Below are positions 1-8,697 of a stretch of 64,000 bases of DNA, in pieces (the first letter of the stretch is position 1; the number at the start of each line of letters is the position of its first letter). The notes beneath the pieces are model-generated. The model was not told where the DNA came from, did not search any database, and was given only the letters and a program-made list of their open reading frames with translations. A program made the translations under genes and the position numbers. Source of the DNA: Myroides odoratus (GTDB taxonomy: Bacteria > Bacteroidota > Bacteroidia > Flavobacteriales > Flavobacteriaceae); the NCBI RefSeq assembly GCF_001549985.1, contig NZ_LROZ01000003.1, positions 223,060 to 287,059 on the forward strand, given 5' to 3'.

Positions 1-1
1 A

Positions 2-142
2 TTAGAGCGTAAAAACGTCATTCTTATTGTCGATAAACCCGATCAGTTTACTCCTTTTGAGTGGTATGTAGGCTGTACAAGGGCGATTGATAATTTAAAT
101 ATTTGGCAGTTGCATACCTATCAAGAACTTGATGAGGAATAA
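2..142 (+). CDS. C-terminal end of a UvrD/Rep-like helicase (partial)
   Basis: Only the last 46 codons lie in the window. The translated tail contains the segment EWYVGCTRAIDNLNIW, which resembles the C-terminal UvrD_C_2 motif (usually V-A-x-T-R-A followed by a hydrophobic strand) of superfamily 1 helicases, where the conserved arginine contacts ATP. The gene ends with TAA at 140-142 and the next gene starts 57 bases later on the same strand. The rest of the protein is upstream of the window, so the exact subfamily cannot be told. Confidence 0.6.
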   Translation, partial: LERKNVILIVDKPDQFTPFEWYVGCTRAIDNLNIWQLHTYQELDEE

Positions 143-199
143 TGGATTTGTGCGATTGAACTGGAAAAAGTATTTTTGTTCTAGTATAAACGATGAATT

Positions 200-637
200 A
201 TGAGTGTAGCGGAATTATTAAAAAAGAGAAAAGAACAGTTAGAGCAAACAAACAAAGAGGAAGGAGCACAATTTTTAGCCACTTTTGCTCAAGGCGAAGG
301 GGTGGTCGTTTTACCCTCGGGAATTGCTTATAAAATCTTGACTTTAGGAACAGGAGAGAAACCTACACTTACAGATAAAATCGTTTGTCACTATCAGGGG
401 ACCAATGCGAAAGGAGAGGTGTTTGACAGCTCGTTTGACCGAGGTCAACCAAGTACGTTTGTATTGCAAAAATTAATTAAAGCCTATCAAGAAGTCGTTC
501 CTTTACTGCCAATTGGAACAAAATTTAGTATGGTTACTCCACCTGAATATGCGTATAAAGAAGAGCACATCAGCAAACAAATCGGACCTTATAGTACGTT
601 GAGGTTTGAAGTAGAATTGCTCGAAATTGTATCCTAA
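200..637 (+). CDS. FKBP-type peptidyl-prolyl cis-trans isomerase
   Basis: This 145-residue protein would catalyse cis-trans isomerisation of prolyl peptide bonds during protein folding. Residues about 38-144 form an FKBP domain: the strand VCHYQGTNAKGEVFDSSFDRG carries the conserved tyrosine and FDSS motif, and the C-terminal strand STLRFEVELLEI is typical of the family. An N-terminal helical stretch (residues 1-35, rich in K, E and Q) resembles the dimerisation region of Mip/FkpA-type enzymes. There is no signal peptide, so a cytoplasmic location is inferred. The usual alanine-tyrosine-glycine loop is changed to YAYKEE, a minor divergence. Confidence 0.88.
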   Translation: MSVAELLKKRKEQLEQTNKEEGAQFLATFAQGEGVVVLPSGIAYKILTLGTGEKPTLTDKIVCHYQGTNAKGEVFDSSFDRGQPSTFVLQKLIKAYQEVVPLLPIGTKFSMVTPPEYAYKEEHISKQIGPYSTLRFEVELLEIVS

Positions 638-656
638 CGAATACAATACGAGCTGT

Positions 657-896
657 TTATAAGTTGCCTTTCTTTGCTTTTTGACGTAAGACATACACAT
701 ATAAACTTTCCGTTTTTTCTCTTGCCCACGGTGTTTTTCTCAAGAATTTTAAAGCAGAATTAATACTTGGATCATGGGTGAAACAGCGGATATTAATTTG
801 CTTGCCTAAACCTTCAAAACCTTGATAGTAGTCGACTAATTCTTCAAGAATATCTACGAGTTTTTTTCCGTGTAAAGGATCTTTTGAAGCTTCCAT
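657..896 (-). CDS. VF530 family (DUF2132) DNA-binding-like protein
   Basis: The 79-residue product matches my memory of the VF530/DUF2132 family: it begins SKDPLHG, continues with a helix containing LEELVDYY, and has the signature block INIRCFTHDPSINSALKFLRKTPWARE. Members are small, lysine- and arginine-rich and were annotated as DNA-binding from structural similarity; no biological role is firmly established. The gene is convergent with the FKBP gene, whose stop lies 19 bases away. A TAnnTTTG box 17 bases upstream supports the ATG at 896 as the start. Confidence 0.85.
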   Translation of the reverse strand: MEASKDPLHGKKLVDILEELVDYYQGFEGLGKQINIRCFTHDPSINSALKFLRKTPWAREKTESLYVYVLRQKAKKGNL

Positions 897-912
897 ACGA
901 TTTGTTTTTTTG

Positions 913-920
913 CAAATATA
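913..920 (-). promoter_or_regulatory. Bacteroidota -7 box for the VF530 gene
   Basis: On the minus strand the bases read TATATTTG, a full match to the Bacteroidetes sigma-A -7 consensus TAnnTTTG, ending 17 bases before the ATG at 896. The remaining sequence up to the next gene at 1142 shows nothing else I can support. Confidence 0.6.
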
Positions 921-1141
921 CCGTTTATTCTTTGTTTGAGCATGAGGTGATGCGTTTCAACTCAATATAAACTTGGTTTTCACTTTTATTGAAAATTTCA
1001 ATATAAGGCTTCTTTATAACCTTTTCTGCTAAGATAAAAATAACAAAATGAGCGTTTCAAGCAATCGAATTTGAGCTTTTGAGGGAAGTCGTATTGTAGT
1101 TTTACCACTATTTTTACTTCAATTTAAATCCAATAAAAAAA

Positions 1142-2248
1142 GTGAAAAATAAAAAGAAATACGCCAAAAGAATCGGATACTTTTTTGTTGGATTATGTGT
1201 ACTAACCAGTTTATATATGATGCATCCAAAGTTTGGTAAACGTCCATCAGGAGGGCGTTTACAACGAATTAAAGAATCTGTAAATTACAGTCAAGGGAAA
1301 TTCCAAAATCAAAGTCATACCCCTCAATTAACTCAATCTATAACGACAGCACTGTACGATTATTTCTTTGCAAAATCAACGGAGACTAAACCTTTAAATC
1401 AAATTCCGACTCAGGTTATTGACTGGAAGGCATTGAAAGGAGATCAACCCCAATTAGTTTGGTTTGGTCATTCGTCTTATTTGATGCAGCTAGAAGGTAA
1501 ATTTATTTTGGTGGATCCTGTGTTGAGTGGTAGTGCTTCTCCTATACCAGGCGGGACAAAAGCATTTAAAGGAACTGATATTACTACAGTCGCTGAATTG
1601 CCTGTTATTGATGTATTATTCCTTACCCATGATCACTATGACCATATGGATTATGAGACCTTAAAAGCCTTGAAAACGAAAGTAAAACAGGTTGTTTGTG
1701 GGTTGGGAGTAGGTGAGCATTTGGAGTATTGGGGATATTCCCCTCAACAACTTATTGAAAAAGATTGGTGGGAGGAAATAGTATTGGATACTGGGTTTAA
1801 GGTAACGCTAACACCTGCTCGTCACTTTTCAGGACGAAGTATTTTTTCAGCGAATACGCTGTGGACGTCTTTTGTATTAGAAACAGCAAACAAAAAGATT
1901 TTCATTGGTGGTGATAGTGGGTATGATACTCATTTTAAAAAAATAGGAGAGCAGTTTGGTCCTTTTGATTTAGCAATTTTAGAAAATGGGCAATACGATA
2001 AGAGTTGGAAGTACATCCACATGATGCCGGAAGAGGTTGTTCAAGCCGCTAAAGATTTGCAAGCTCGTGTTTTATTTCCCGTTCATTCGGCTAAGTTTGT
2101 ATTGGCCAACCACGCTTGGAATGAGCCTTTGGAACGCATAGCTGTAGCGAGTTTAAAAGAAAAGATGCCTTTGCTGACTCCTCAAATTGGAGAAAATGTT
2201 AATTTAGATGCTATGCACACCCAGCCAACGTATTGGTGGAAAAACTAG
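1142..2248 (+). CDS. MBL-fold metallo-hydrolase (UlaG/NAPE-PLD-like), membrane-anchored
   Basis: The 368-residue protein has one N-terminal hydrophobic segment (residues about 11-27) acting as signal anchor, then a metallo-beta-lactamase fold. The zinc-binding signature THDHYDHMD is at about residues 162-170, with further ligands in TPARHFSG, FIGGDSGYD and PVHSAKF. The preceding segment WFGHSSYLMQLEGKFILVDPV is typical of UlaG/NAPE-PLD-like hydrolases, which cleave phosphodiester or lactone bonds; the substrate here is unknown. The start is taken as GTG at 1142 because the first in-frame ATG would delete the membrane segment. It is followed by an AraC regulator after a short gap. Confidence 0.82.
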   Translation: MKNKKKYAKRIGYFFVGLCVLTSLYMMHPKFGKRPSGGRLQRIKESVNYSQGKFQNQSHTPQLTQSITTALYDYFFAKSTETKPLNQIPTQVIDWKALKGDQPQLVWFGHSSYLMQLEGKFILVDPVLSGSASPIPGGTKAFKGTDITTVAELPVIDVLFLTHDHYDHMDYETLKALKTKVKQVVCGLGVGEHLEYWGYSPQQLIEKDWWEEIVLDTGFKVTLTPARHFSGRSIFSANTLWTSFVLETANKKIFIGGDSGYDTHFKKIGEQFGPFDLAILENGQYDKSWKYIHMMPEEVVQAAKDLQARVLFPVHSAKFVLANHAWNEPLERIAVASLKEKMPLLTPQIGENVNLDAMHTQPTYWWKN

Positions 2249-2255
2249 TTTGCTT

Positions 2256-3047
2256 ATGGTACAATCAATGGACTTATTTGGTATTCAATTCGCTTGTTAT
2301 ACACAGAGTAAAAAATCTGGCGAACAACTCATGAAGCAGCATGGCGTTTCTTTTTTAATTTCAGGCGAATTAGAAGCATTTGATGGGCAAACAAAATACT
2401 ACTACCGAAAAGGAGATCTAATTGTATACCGGAAAAATACCCTCATCCGATTCGTTAAATACCCGTATAAAGGAGAAGCTTTTCAAGCTATTTCTGTGGT
2501 GTTGGACGATGCTATTTTACAAGAAGTTGCTTTCAATCAAGGTTATAAAGCAGAAAAGAAAACAGGGGCTAATCTTATCCGCTTAGAGCAGGATGATTTG
2601 TTACAGGATTATTTTACTGCTTTAAAAGGGTGGTTTGCTCATCAAATTAAGGATCAAAACCTGATTGATCTCAAAAAGCGAGAATTGATTTATTTGCTCT
2701 TGCATCACAATCCCAATTTAGCTGCTACCTTGTTTCATTTTGTACAACCAGGAAAAGTCGATTTAGAAAATTATATGAATACGCATTTTCGCTTTAATAT
2801 TCCTTTAGTTGAATTCGCTTTTCTTACCGGAAGGAGTTTAGCGACATTTAAACGAGACTTTGAAAAGATTTTTCATCTTTCTCCCAATAAATGGTTAGTT
2901 AATAAACGATTGGAAGAAGCGTATTACTTGTTGGAATATAAAAAAATGAAGGTAAAAGAGGTGTATGTTGAGGTTGGATTTGAAACGTTGTCTCACTTTT
3001 CACATGCCTTTAAACAACGCTTTGGTGTGAATCCCTCTACTCTTTAG
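2256..3047 (+). CDS. AraC family transcriptional regulator
   Basis: A cupin-like N-terminal ligand-binding half (residues about 1-130) is followed by two helix-turn-helix units in the last 100 residues: LVEFAFLTGRSLATFKRDFEK and the signature VKEVYVEVGFETLSHFSHAFKQRFGVNPS, which is the classical AraC second helix-turn-helix. I chose the ATG at 2256, eight bases after the stop of the metallo-hydrolase gene; a longer reading from 2208 would overlap that gene. The tight spacing suggests co-transcription with the hydrolase. Its effector is not visible from sequence. Confidence 0.85.
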   Translation: MVQSMDLFGIQFACYTQSKKSGEQLMKQHGVSFLISGELEAFDGQTKYYYRKGDLIVYRKNTLIRFVKYPYKGEAFQAISVVLDDAILQEVAFNQGYKAEKKTGANLIRLEQDDLLQDYFTALKGWFAHQIKDQNLIDLKKRELIYLLLHHNPNLAATLFHFVQPGKVDLENYMNTHFRFNIPLVEFAFLTGRSLATFKRDFEKIFHLSPNKWLVNKRLEEAYYLLEYKKMKVKEVYVEVGFETLSHFSHAFKQRFGVNPSTL

Positions 3048-3172
3048 TAGCCAAACTTGATGGAACAAGTACAACACTAGAAGTTACGAAAAAAAAAGAG
3101 AGATAAAGCTGTTAAGTATCATGTTTTTACAATTTTTATAGGAGGAACTTTATCCTAGAAAATAAGAAGACT

Positions 3173-3589
3173 ATGAAACAAAGAGTACCCATTTCGCAAA
3201 TCATGACCAAGGTATTAATTGCAGTACCTACGACCAAAAAAATTAGTGAAGTCAATCAATTATTTACCGATTATAATATCCGACATATTCCTGTTGTAGA
3301 AGGGGAGCAGTTGGTGGGCATTATATCGAGTAATGATATTTTAAAAATTGGGTATAGCACTGCTAATATGGATGTAGAAGCAATCAATGCGATTTATGAC
3401 GCTTATAAATTAGAAGATATTATGACGGTTGATCCCGTTGTAGTTGACGATGATGTAACGATAAAAGAAGTAGCCGAATTATTAGTTGAACAACAATTCC
3501 ACTCGTTACCAGTGGTGGATAAAAACAAAGCTTTGGTAGGAATTGTTACAACAACAGACCTCATTAATTATTTAATCGCTCAGTATTAA
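3173..3589 (+). CDS. Tandem CBS-domain protein
   Basis: The 138-residue protein consists of two CBS domains and nothing else: residues about 8-62 (ISQIMTKVLIAVPTTKKISEV through LVGIISSNDILKIG) and residues about 78-138 (LEDIMTVDPVVVDDDVTIKEV through LVGIVTTTDLINYL). Paired CBS domains form a Bateman module that binds adenosyl nucleotides and regulates a partner protein. No catalytic domain is fused and no partner is next to it, so its regulatory target is unknown. A strong hairpin terminator follows at 3614. Confidence 0.9.
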   Translation: MKQRVPISQIMTKVLIAVPTTKKISEVNQLFTDYNIRHIPVVEGEQLVGIISSNDILKIGYSTANMDVEAINAIYDAYKLEDIMTVDPVVVDDDVTIKEVAELLVEQQFHSLPVVDKNKALVGIVTTTDLINYLIAQY

Positions 3590-3613
3590 ACAATACATGA
3601 GATTTGCTTTTTT

Positions 3614-3645
3614 GCCTTCTATTCTCAGAATAGAAGGCTTTTTTT
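3614..3645 (+). terminator. Rho-independent terminator after the CBS gene
   Basis: GCCTTCTATTCT (3614-3625) is complementary to AGAATAGAAGGC (3627-3638), the innermost bases opening to form the loop, and a run of seven T follows at 3639-3645. Confidence 0.85.
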
Positions 3646-3739
3646 GTGTATGAATAGCAATAAAATGATGGGATACAAAAGGATAGGCACAAGCTATAAA
3701 AATCCCCTATAAAAAATAAAGGATGCCGTACAAAAATCC

Positions 3740-3747
3740 TACCTTTG
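3740..3747 (+). promoter_or_regulatory. -7 box TACCTTTG that fixes the exonuclease start
   Basis: TACCTTTG matches TAnnTTTG exactly and lies 24 bases before ATG 3771. An open frame runs back to 3723, but this promoter sits inside that extension, so the downstream ATG is preferred. Confidence 0.6.
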
Positions 3748-3770
3748 TGGAGAAACCAAGTGAAGTGAAA

Positions 3771-4262
3771 ATGAATTCTTTTGTTGCTTTAGATTTTGAA
3801 ACAGCCAATCAACATAGAAGTAGTGTCTGTAGTATTGGGTTAGTCTTTGTTGAGAACAGACAAATCGTCGATAAGTATTACGAGTTAATCAAACCTACTC
3901 CTAACTTTTATAGCTATTGGAATACAAAAGTGCACGGATTAACGGAAAGTGATACCGCCCGAGCAGAAGAATTCCCTGAAATATGGGAATATTTACGTAT
4001 GCGTATCAAAGATTTACCTTTGGTGGCGCATAACAGTGCATTTGATCAAAGCTGTTTGAAAGCGGTACTGGCGAGTTATAACCTACCCATTCATCAAAAT
4101 CCATTCTATTGTACATTTCGAAAATCAAAGCAAGTATTTCCTACATTGCCCAATCACAAGCTCAATACCGTATCAGAATATTTGGGTTTTAGATTAGATA
4201 ATCACCATCATGCGTTAGCAGATGCTGAAGCATGTGCGCATATTGCCTTACACGTTTTTTAA
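3771..4262 (+). CDS. DnaQ-like 3'-5' exonuclease (DEDDh)
   Basis: The protein (163 residues from the chosen start) begins MNSFVALDFETAN, the Exo I motif with the catalytic D and E. Exo II is LVAHNSAFDQSCL and Exo III is HHALADAEACAHI, with the DEDDh histidine and final aspartate. These are the four metal-binding acidic residues and the general-base histidine of proofreading-type exonucleases. It is a stand-alone domain, short like the single-domain epsilon-type nucleases found beside DNA repair genes. It is followed closely by a phosphatase gene on the same strand. Confidence 0.88.
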   Translation: MNSFVALDFETANQHRSSVCSIGLVFVENRQIVDKYYELIKPTPNFYSYWNTKVHGLTESDTARAEEFPEIWEYLRMRIKDLPLVAHNSAFDQSCLKAVLASYNLPIHQNPFYCTFRKSKQVFPTLPNHKLNTVSEYLGFRLDNHHHALADAEACAHIALHVF

Positions 4263-4305
4263 TCCATACTTCGAGTAAGTTACTAAGTGAAAAAGAGAAT
4301 ATAAA

Positions 4306-4965
4306 ATGAATTACTTGATTGTTGGTGATATTCACGGGTGTTATTATACGTTTAATCAACTCTTGACGCATTGGAAGAGGGAAGAGGAAACGTTGATTTT
4401 AGTTGGTGATTTAATAGATCGAGGGCAGTATAGTGCTGAAGTTGTTTTAAAAGCTATGGCATTAACTCAAGCCTATGACAATTGTATTATTCTCAAAGGC
4501 AATCACGAAGCGGAGCTGATTCAATATATACTAGAGGGTAGCAATGAAAATTGGACGCGTCAAGGAGGGGAGGAAACCTTAGTGCAATTTGCACAAAAAG
4601 GCATTGAACATCAAGCGATTTTACCTTGGCTTGTAGAGCGTCCTTTATGCTATGAAACGACTCATTTTATAGTGACACATGCAGGTATTACTGAAACGGA
4701 ACATCCTTTTTTAGAGGCAGAAGATGACAGTGTATTGTGGAATAGAAAACCATTGAAGGCTCTAGGAAAACTGCAAATACACGGACATACCCCTTTGAAA
4801 TCGAATCAAGCGCAATACACGCCTGATTCTGATTCGTGGAATATTGATACTGGAGCTTATTATGGCTATGGGTTAACAGGTCTTAGAATTGCCGCTGATG
4901 CCAGAGTCATAGAATGTCTTACGATTCCTACAGATCAAAGAGATATTCGATCATTAGTAGTTTAA
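4306..4965 (+). CDS. PPP-family metallophosphatase (Ser/Thr phosphatase or Ap4A-hydrolase-like)
   Basis: The 219-residue protein carries the PPP signature motifs in order: GDIHG (residues 7-11), GDLIDRG (34-40) and GNHE (64-67), then THAG and HGHTP for the second half of the bimetal centre. Family members remove phosphate from proteins or hydrolyse diadenosine tetraphosphate; the size fits small bacterial PrpE/PphA-type enzymes. Its stop overlaps by 12 bases the 3' end of the convergent histidine kinase gene. Confidence 0.88.
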   Translation: MNYLIVGDIHGCYYTFNQLLTHWKREEETLILVGDLIDRGQYSAEVVLKAMALTQAYDNCIILKGNHEAELIQYILEGSNENWTRQGGEETLVQFAQKGIEHQAILPWLVERPLCYETTHFIVTHAGITETEHPFLEAEDDSVLWNRKPLKALGKLQIHGHTPLKSNQAQYTPDSDSWNIDTGAYYGYGLTGLRIAADARVIECLTIPTDQRDIRSLVV

Positions 4966-6975
4966 AAATAAGACGATTGCCATTCCTTCTTGTAGATGGG
5001 ATTGAATCTTTAATTCAGCTTGAATGATAGCTGCGCGTTCCGTCATATTGCTTAAACCAATCCCGCGATGGGTTGTTTTTTTCATCCCTGAGCCATTGTC
5101 CTTTACTTCAAAAATAAGATGTGTATCATTTGTGTATATCCTCAATTTGCAGGTACTCGCTTGGGCGTGTTTATTGACATTTTGAAGCGCTTCTTGAATA
5201 ATTTGATAGATGTTTATTTTCTGTAAGGTCGATAGCTGATCGAGTCTTACATTATCTTCTAATGTAATGGAGAAATTAGTTTTGTCTTTATTTGATTGTT
5301 TGTGAACCAATTCAATTAATAAGTTTTCAAACGATTTATTTCTAAAAATACTTGTCTGCGCAAAGGAATGAGAAATATCGCGGATTTTGTTTTCCAAGTA
5401 TATCAATTCATTTACTAGCATTTCTTTTAAATTCTTGTTGGGAATTTCGAGTAATTGAGTGTTAAAGCGCAAGGTAAATATGCTGTTAATGACCCCGTCA
5501 TGGAGGTCTTTCGCAATGCGATTGCGCTCTTTTAGTGTTGTTACATGTTCGATGGTATTATTCTCAATCAACAAGTTTAAAATCTGTTCGTTTTTTGATT
5601 TTTGACTATTGGTATGTGCTAATTCTCTGTTTTTTGATTTCAATCGAAACCAAATTAGAAAAAAGACTAAACTGCCAATAACCACAAGGGCACTGAGGTA
5701 TAAAAGGTAAATTTTTTGTTTTAGTGTTTCGTTTTCTTGTTCAAGAAGAAAAGAATTGTATTCAATTTTTGCAAATCTTCCTTTCGTTTCAACCTGTGTA
5801 TTTTCTAAGAGATTGGTTAAATCTACTAACTCTTGAATTAATTTGGTAGAGGGTTGATCAGAATAAAAGAATAGAAGCTCTTGTACAGCGTATTTCTTTA
5901 ATTTATAAAAATGATGTTCATCGGCTAAGTCATAGGCTTTATTCAACCACATTAAAGCTTTTTCGGGTTGGTTGAAATCTTTGTACTTCTGTGCGATTTC
6001 ATGGCAGGCTTCAATAGCGTAGAATGGGTGATTGAGTCGGGTATAAATAGCATAGGAATGCGTCAAATGTTCAATGATATCGTCCTCTTTGCCTTGTTCA
6101 TAACGAATATTGTAGTAGGTTGTATTTAAGTGAGCATATAATTGTTCTGCTGCTTTACTTTTCTTGTAGTAGCGAAGGGCTTCTAACGTATAGGATTCAG
6201 CTTGATTCAATTGACCGAGCTCTTGGTAAAAGATACCAAGGTTACCCAATAAGTTAGACATCGCTAGATTGTAGGTTTTCTCAGGTAATATCTCGTATTT
6301 TCCTTCGTCTTTTTTCAATATTTTATAGGTATCCAATAAGGTCTGTAAAGCCTCTGGATGCTTGGTAATATCCGTAATATAAAAGGTTTTGAGCTGATTG
6401 GACTCGATGTGAATGGGATGATTTGGTGTCTTTTCTAGTATTTTTAAGGCTTGGTATAGCTTGTTTTCAGATTCGTTGACAAAACCAACCTCAAAAAGCA
6501 AGCGCGCTTGGTAGTAGATGTTTTCTGCTAAAGCTAAGCTATCACCTGTTTTACCATAGAATTTCTCTGCTTTTAGGTAATAGGCATATACGCTGTCCAA
6601 TTGTTGATTGTCGTGATAAAATACAGCTACATCTTCATATACTTTTGCCAAGCGAGAGAAATCTTTTTCCTTTTTTGCTCGTTCCGTCGCTAGATTAATG
6701 AGTGAAAAAAAAACAGGCTGATTGCTGCTCCAACGCATGTCATTAATCAATTGATCAAGCTCTTCTTGCGGTTGATCTTCGGAGGCAAAGAAAGCCTTAA
6801 CAGCTGTTTCATGCTTTTTTGAAATACTGTCTTTTTGTGCAGGTGTACGCTTAAAAGCATAGAGGTTATCTATATCCGTTTTGTGCTTGGTTTGTTTGGT
6901 TTGACAGCTACTAGTAAGAAGTGACACAATAAACAAGAGGAAAAAGTAAGGGGCTAATCTTTTTTTGTAAATCAT
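4954..6975 (-). CDS. Lipoprotein TPR sensor histidine kinase (HisKA_3/NarL type)
   Basis: The 673-residue protein starts with a lipoprotein signal (VSLLTSSC at about residues 17-24). A long alpha-helical region with tetratricopeptide-like repeats (about 90-400) follows, then one transmembrane helix near residue 430 (YLSALVVIGSLVFFLIWF), a HisKA_3 dimerisation motif ERNRIAKDLHDGV with the phosphorylated histidine, and a GHKL ATPase (QEALQNVNKHAQA, DNGSGM, GIGLSNM). This layout is common for flavobacterial NarL-type kinases. No response regulator adjoins it. It lies 24 bases downstream of another kinase gene, so both probably share a transcript. Confidence 0.88.
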   Translation of the reverse strand: MIYKKRLAPYFFLLFIVSLLTSSCQTKQTKHKTDIDNLYAFKRTPAQKDSISKKHETAVKAFFASEDQPQEELDQLINDMRWSSNQPVFFSLINLATERAKKEKDFSRLAKVYEDVAVFYHDNQQLDSVYAYYLKAEKFYGKTGDSLALAENIYYQARLLFEVGFVNESENKLYQALKILEKTPNHPIHIESNQLKTFYITDITKHPEALQTLLDTYKILKKDEGKYEILPEKTYNLAMSNLLGNLGIFYQELGQLNQAESYTLEALRYYKKSKAAEQLYAHLNTTYYNIRYEQGKEDDIIEHLTHSYAIYTRLNHPFYAIEACHEIAQKYKDFNQPEKALMWLNKAYDLADEHHFYKLKKYAVQELLFFYSDQPSTKLIQELVDLTNLLENTQVETKGRFAKIEYNSFLLEQENETLKQKIYLLYLSALVVIGSLVFFLIWFRLKSKNRELAHTNSQKSKNEQILNLLIENNTIEHVTTLKERNRIAKDLHDGVINSIFTLRFNTQLLEIPNKNLKEMLVNELIYLENKIRDISHSFAQTSIFRNKSFENLLIELVHKQSNKDKTNFSITLEDNVRLDQLSTLQKINIYQIIQEALQNVNKHAQASTCKLRIYTNDTHLIFEVKDNGSGMKKTTHRGIGLSNMTERAAIIQAELKIQSHLQEGMAIVLFLNY

Positions 6976-6999
6976 GAAAAATAAATATGTTGTTTTACT

Positions 7000-8355
7000 T
7001 TATGCTTTGGGTAATTGAATGGTTACGGTTGTGTATTGATCTAGTTGTGATTCAATAGTTAAATGCCCGCCATGAATATTTATAATTTTAAAGGCCAGCG
7101 ACAGACCTAATCCAGTTCCCTGAATAGGGAAAGCATTCGATGAGCGATAGAAAGGCAAGGTTAATTTCTCAAGGTCTTCTGCTTTTATACCAATTCCTGC
7201 ATCTTTAACTTGAATAATAATAGCCGTACTGTTGCTATCTAAAATAAGGTCTACAGTTTGATTAAAAGAAAACTTATCCGCATTTAGAATGACATTAGAG
7301 AGGGCTAAACTTAAGAGTTGTTGATTCCCTTTAAGGTGTAATTTGTGTAATTCTTCGGTTGTTTTTACCACAAAATTCAATTTCAATTCTTTGTGGTGCA
7401 ACATTAAGTTGTCAATGGTTTGCCACCAAAATGTTTCAAAATCAATCGGAGATAAGTTGTAGTTTATTTGATCTAATTTGGCGATTGTTAGCAAGTTATT
7501 GATAATTTGATCTGTATAAATCGTATCCTGAATAATGGATTGTAACGCTTGTTGGTATGCTTCGGGTTCTCGTTCTTGGGTTAACGTAATTTCTGCTGTA
7601 CCCAAAACAGCTGCAATAGGTGTTTTGAGCTCATGAGAGGCATGAGCAACAAAGGCTTTTTGACTTTCAAAGGATTCGTGCAAACGCTCAAATAAGGTAT
7701 TGATGGCTTCACTTAACGTACGGATTTCGTCCTTGGACATTTCAGCAATAGAAATTGGTTCTGCTAGGGTGTCTACATTTCTAGATTGAACGTGATGAAT
7801 GATTTTTTTAATGGGGTGTAGAAACGATTCAGCAAATAAACGAGAGAGCATAAAGGTAATCAAAAGGGCAATCAATAAGCTGATCAACATGATCGAACGC
7901 AACTGTTTTAAAGCATCTAATCCCGTTTGATCAACAGCCTTAGCCATGACGATATAATCCCCTGAATTATCTTTGTACAATACACCGAAAACGTATTCAT
8001 CTCCCTGTTTGAACCACACTTTATTGTCATCTACGACTGCTTGTAGCACATTCTTGTCCCATTTTAATTCATTTTCTGCAATGAAAATAGGATTAAAATC
8101 AAGGGTATAAATACGAATTTGTTCTTTGGGTAGTGTACGAGGAAATTTCCGCAATACTTCTTGAAATTCCGCATATGTAAAATTGTCTTCAGCTAAATAG
8201 TTGTGTCCAACAATATACGCTCGATCCTCCAGTTGTTTGAAGAAGTTTTTTTGCCAATGATTTGCTATCACAAAATAGATAGCAATTAGTACAATAGAAA
8301 GTAAGATGGTGAATAGACCTAAGAATTGGAGGGATAGTCGAGTGCGAATTTTCAT
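7000..8355 (-). CDS. HAMP-containing sensor histidine kinase
   Basis: Two transmembrane helices (near residues 8-30 and 155-175) bracket a periplasmic sensor, followed by a HAMP linker, a HisKA domain with phospho-acceptor histidine in HASHELKTPIAAV, and a GHKL ATPase (NVILNADKF, DAGIGI, GTGLGLS). I start at ATG 8355 (MKIRTRLSLQF); a longer frame from 8382 uses a TTG codon. No regulator gene is adjacent, so this is an orphan kinase or its partner was lost. The downstream neighbour on the same strand is also a kinase. Confidence 0.88.
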   Translation of the reverse strand: MKIRTRLSLQFLGLFTILLSIVLIAIYFVIANHWQKNFFKQLEDRAYIVGHNYLAEDNFTYAEFQEVLRKFPRTLPKEQIRIYTLDFNPIFIAENELKWDKNVLQAVVDDNKVWFKQGDEYVFGVLYKDNSGDYIVMAKAVDQTGLDALKQLRSIMLISLLIALLITFMLSRLFAESFLHPIKKIIHHVQSRNVDTLAEPISIAEMSKDEIRTLSEAINTLFERLHESFESQKAFVAHASHELKTPIAAVLGTAEITLTQEREPEAYQQALQSIIQDTIYTDQIINNLLTIAKLDQINYNLSPIDFETFWWQTIDNLMLHHKELKLNFVVKTTEELHKLHLKGNQQLLSLALSNVILNADKFSFNQTVDLILDSNSTAIIIQVKDAGIGIKAEDLEKLTLPFYRSSNAFPIQGTGLGLSLAFKIINIHGGHLTIESQLDQYTTVTIQLPKA

Positions 8356-8556
8356 TACAAAGTCTTTGTCTGTTAGTTCCAATTCATCTTCTTGTGGAGC
8401 TGAATTGTTCTTCTTATTATTCGGTTCTATCTCAAATGCATGGCCTGTTTTTGGTTGTCTCTTTCTTGTCGCTAGGGAATAATGTCTCTAAAGTAAGCAT
8501 TTATCCTTAAATCACAACTGTATTCAACAGGGTTTATGTTAATTCGTAAGACAGGG

Positions 8557-8564
8557 CAAATGTA
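8557..8564 (-). promoter_or_regulatory. -7 box upstream of the kinase operon
   Basis: TACATTTG on the minus strand matches TAnnTTTG about 200 bases before ATG 8355. It would give an unusually long leader. The 8356-8697 gap otherwise holds only this box and the terminator at 8633-8672. Confidence 0.4.
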
Positions 8565-8632
8565 CTATTTATTTTTATTTCACCTATTTTGATTAATGAA
8601 AACAAATAACGTATTAGATAAGAATGGAATAG

Positions 8633-8672
8633 ATAAAAAAAACGGAGTAAAAGATAGCTTTTACTCCGTTTA
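8633..8672 (-). terminator. Terminator of the ecotin gene
   Basis: AACGGAGTAAAA (8641-8652) pairs with TTTTACTCCGTT (8659-8670), with a GATAGC loop. Read on the minus strand the stem is followed by a T run, as expected for the ecotin gene that ends at 8698. Confidence 0.8.
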
Positions 8673-8697
8673 TATAGAACCACATTAGGTTGTTGTC

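Noticed and set aside
8383..8500. Remnant of a response regulator upstream of the HAMP kinase
   Set aside because: The in-frame extension is short, low-complexity and shows no receiver or DNA-binding motif.
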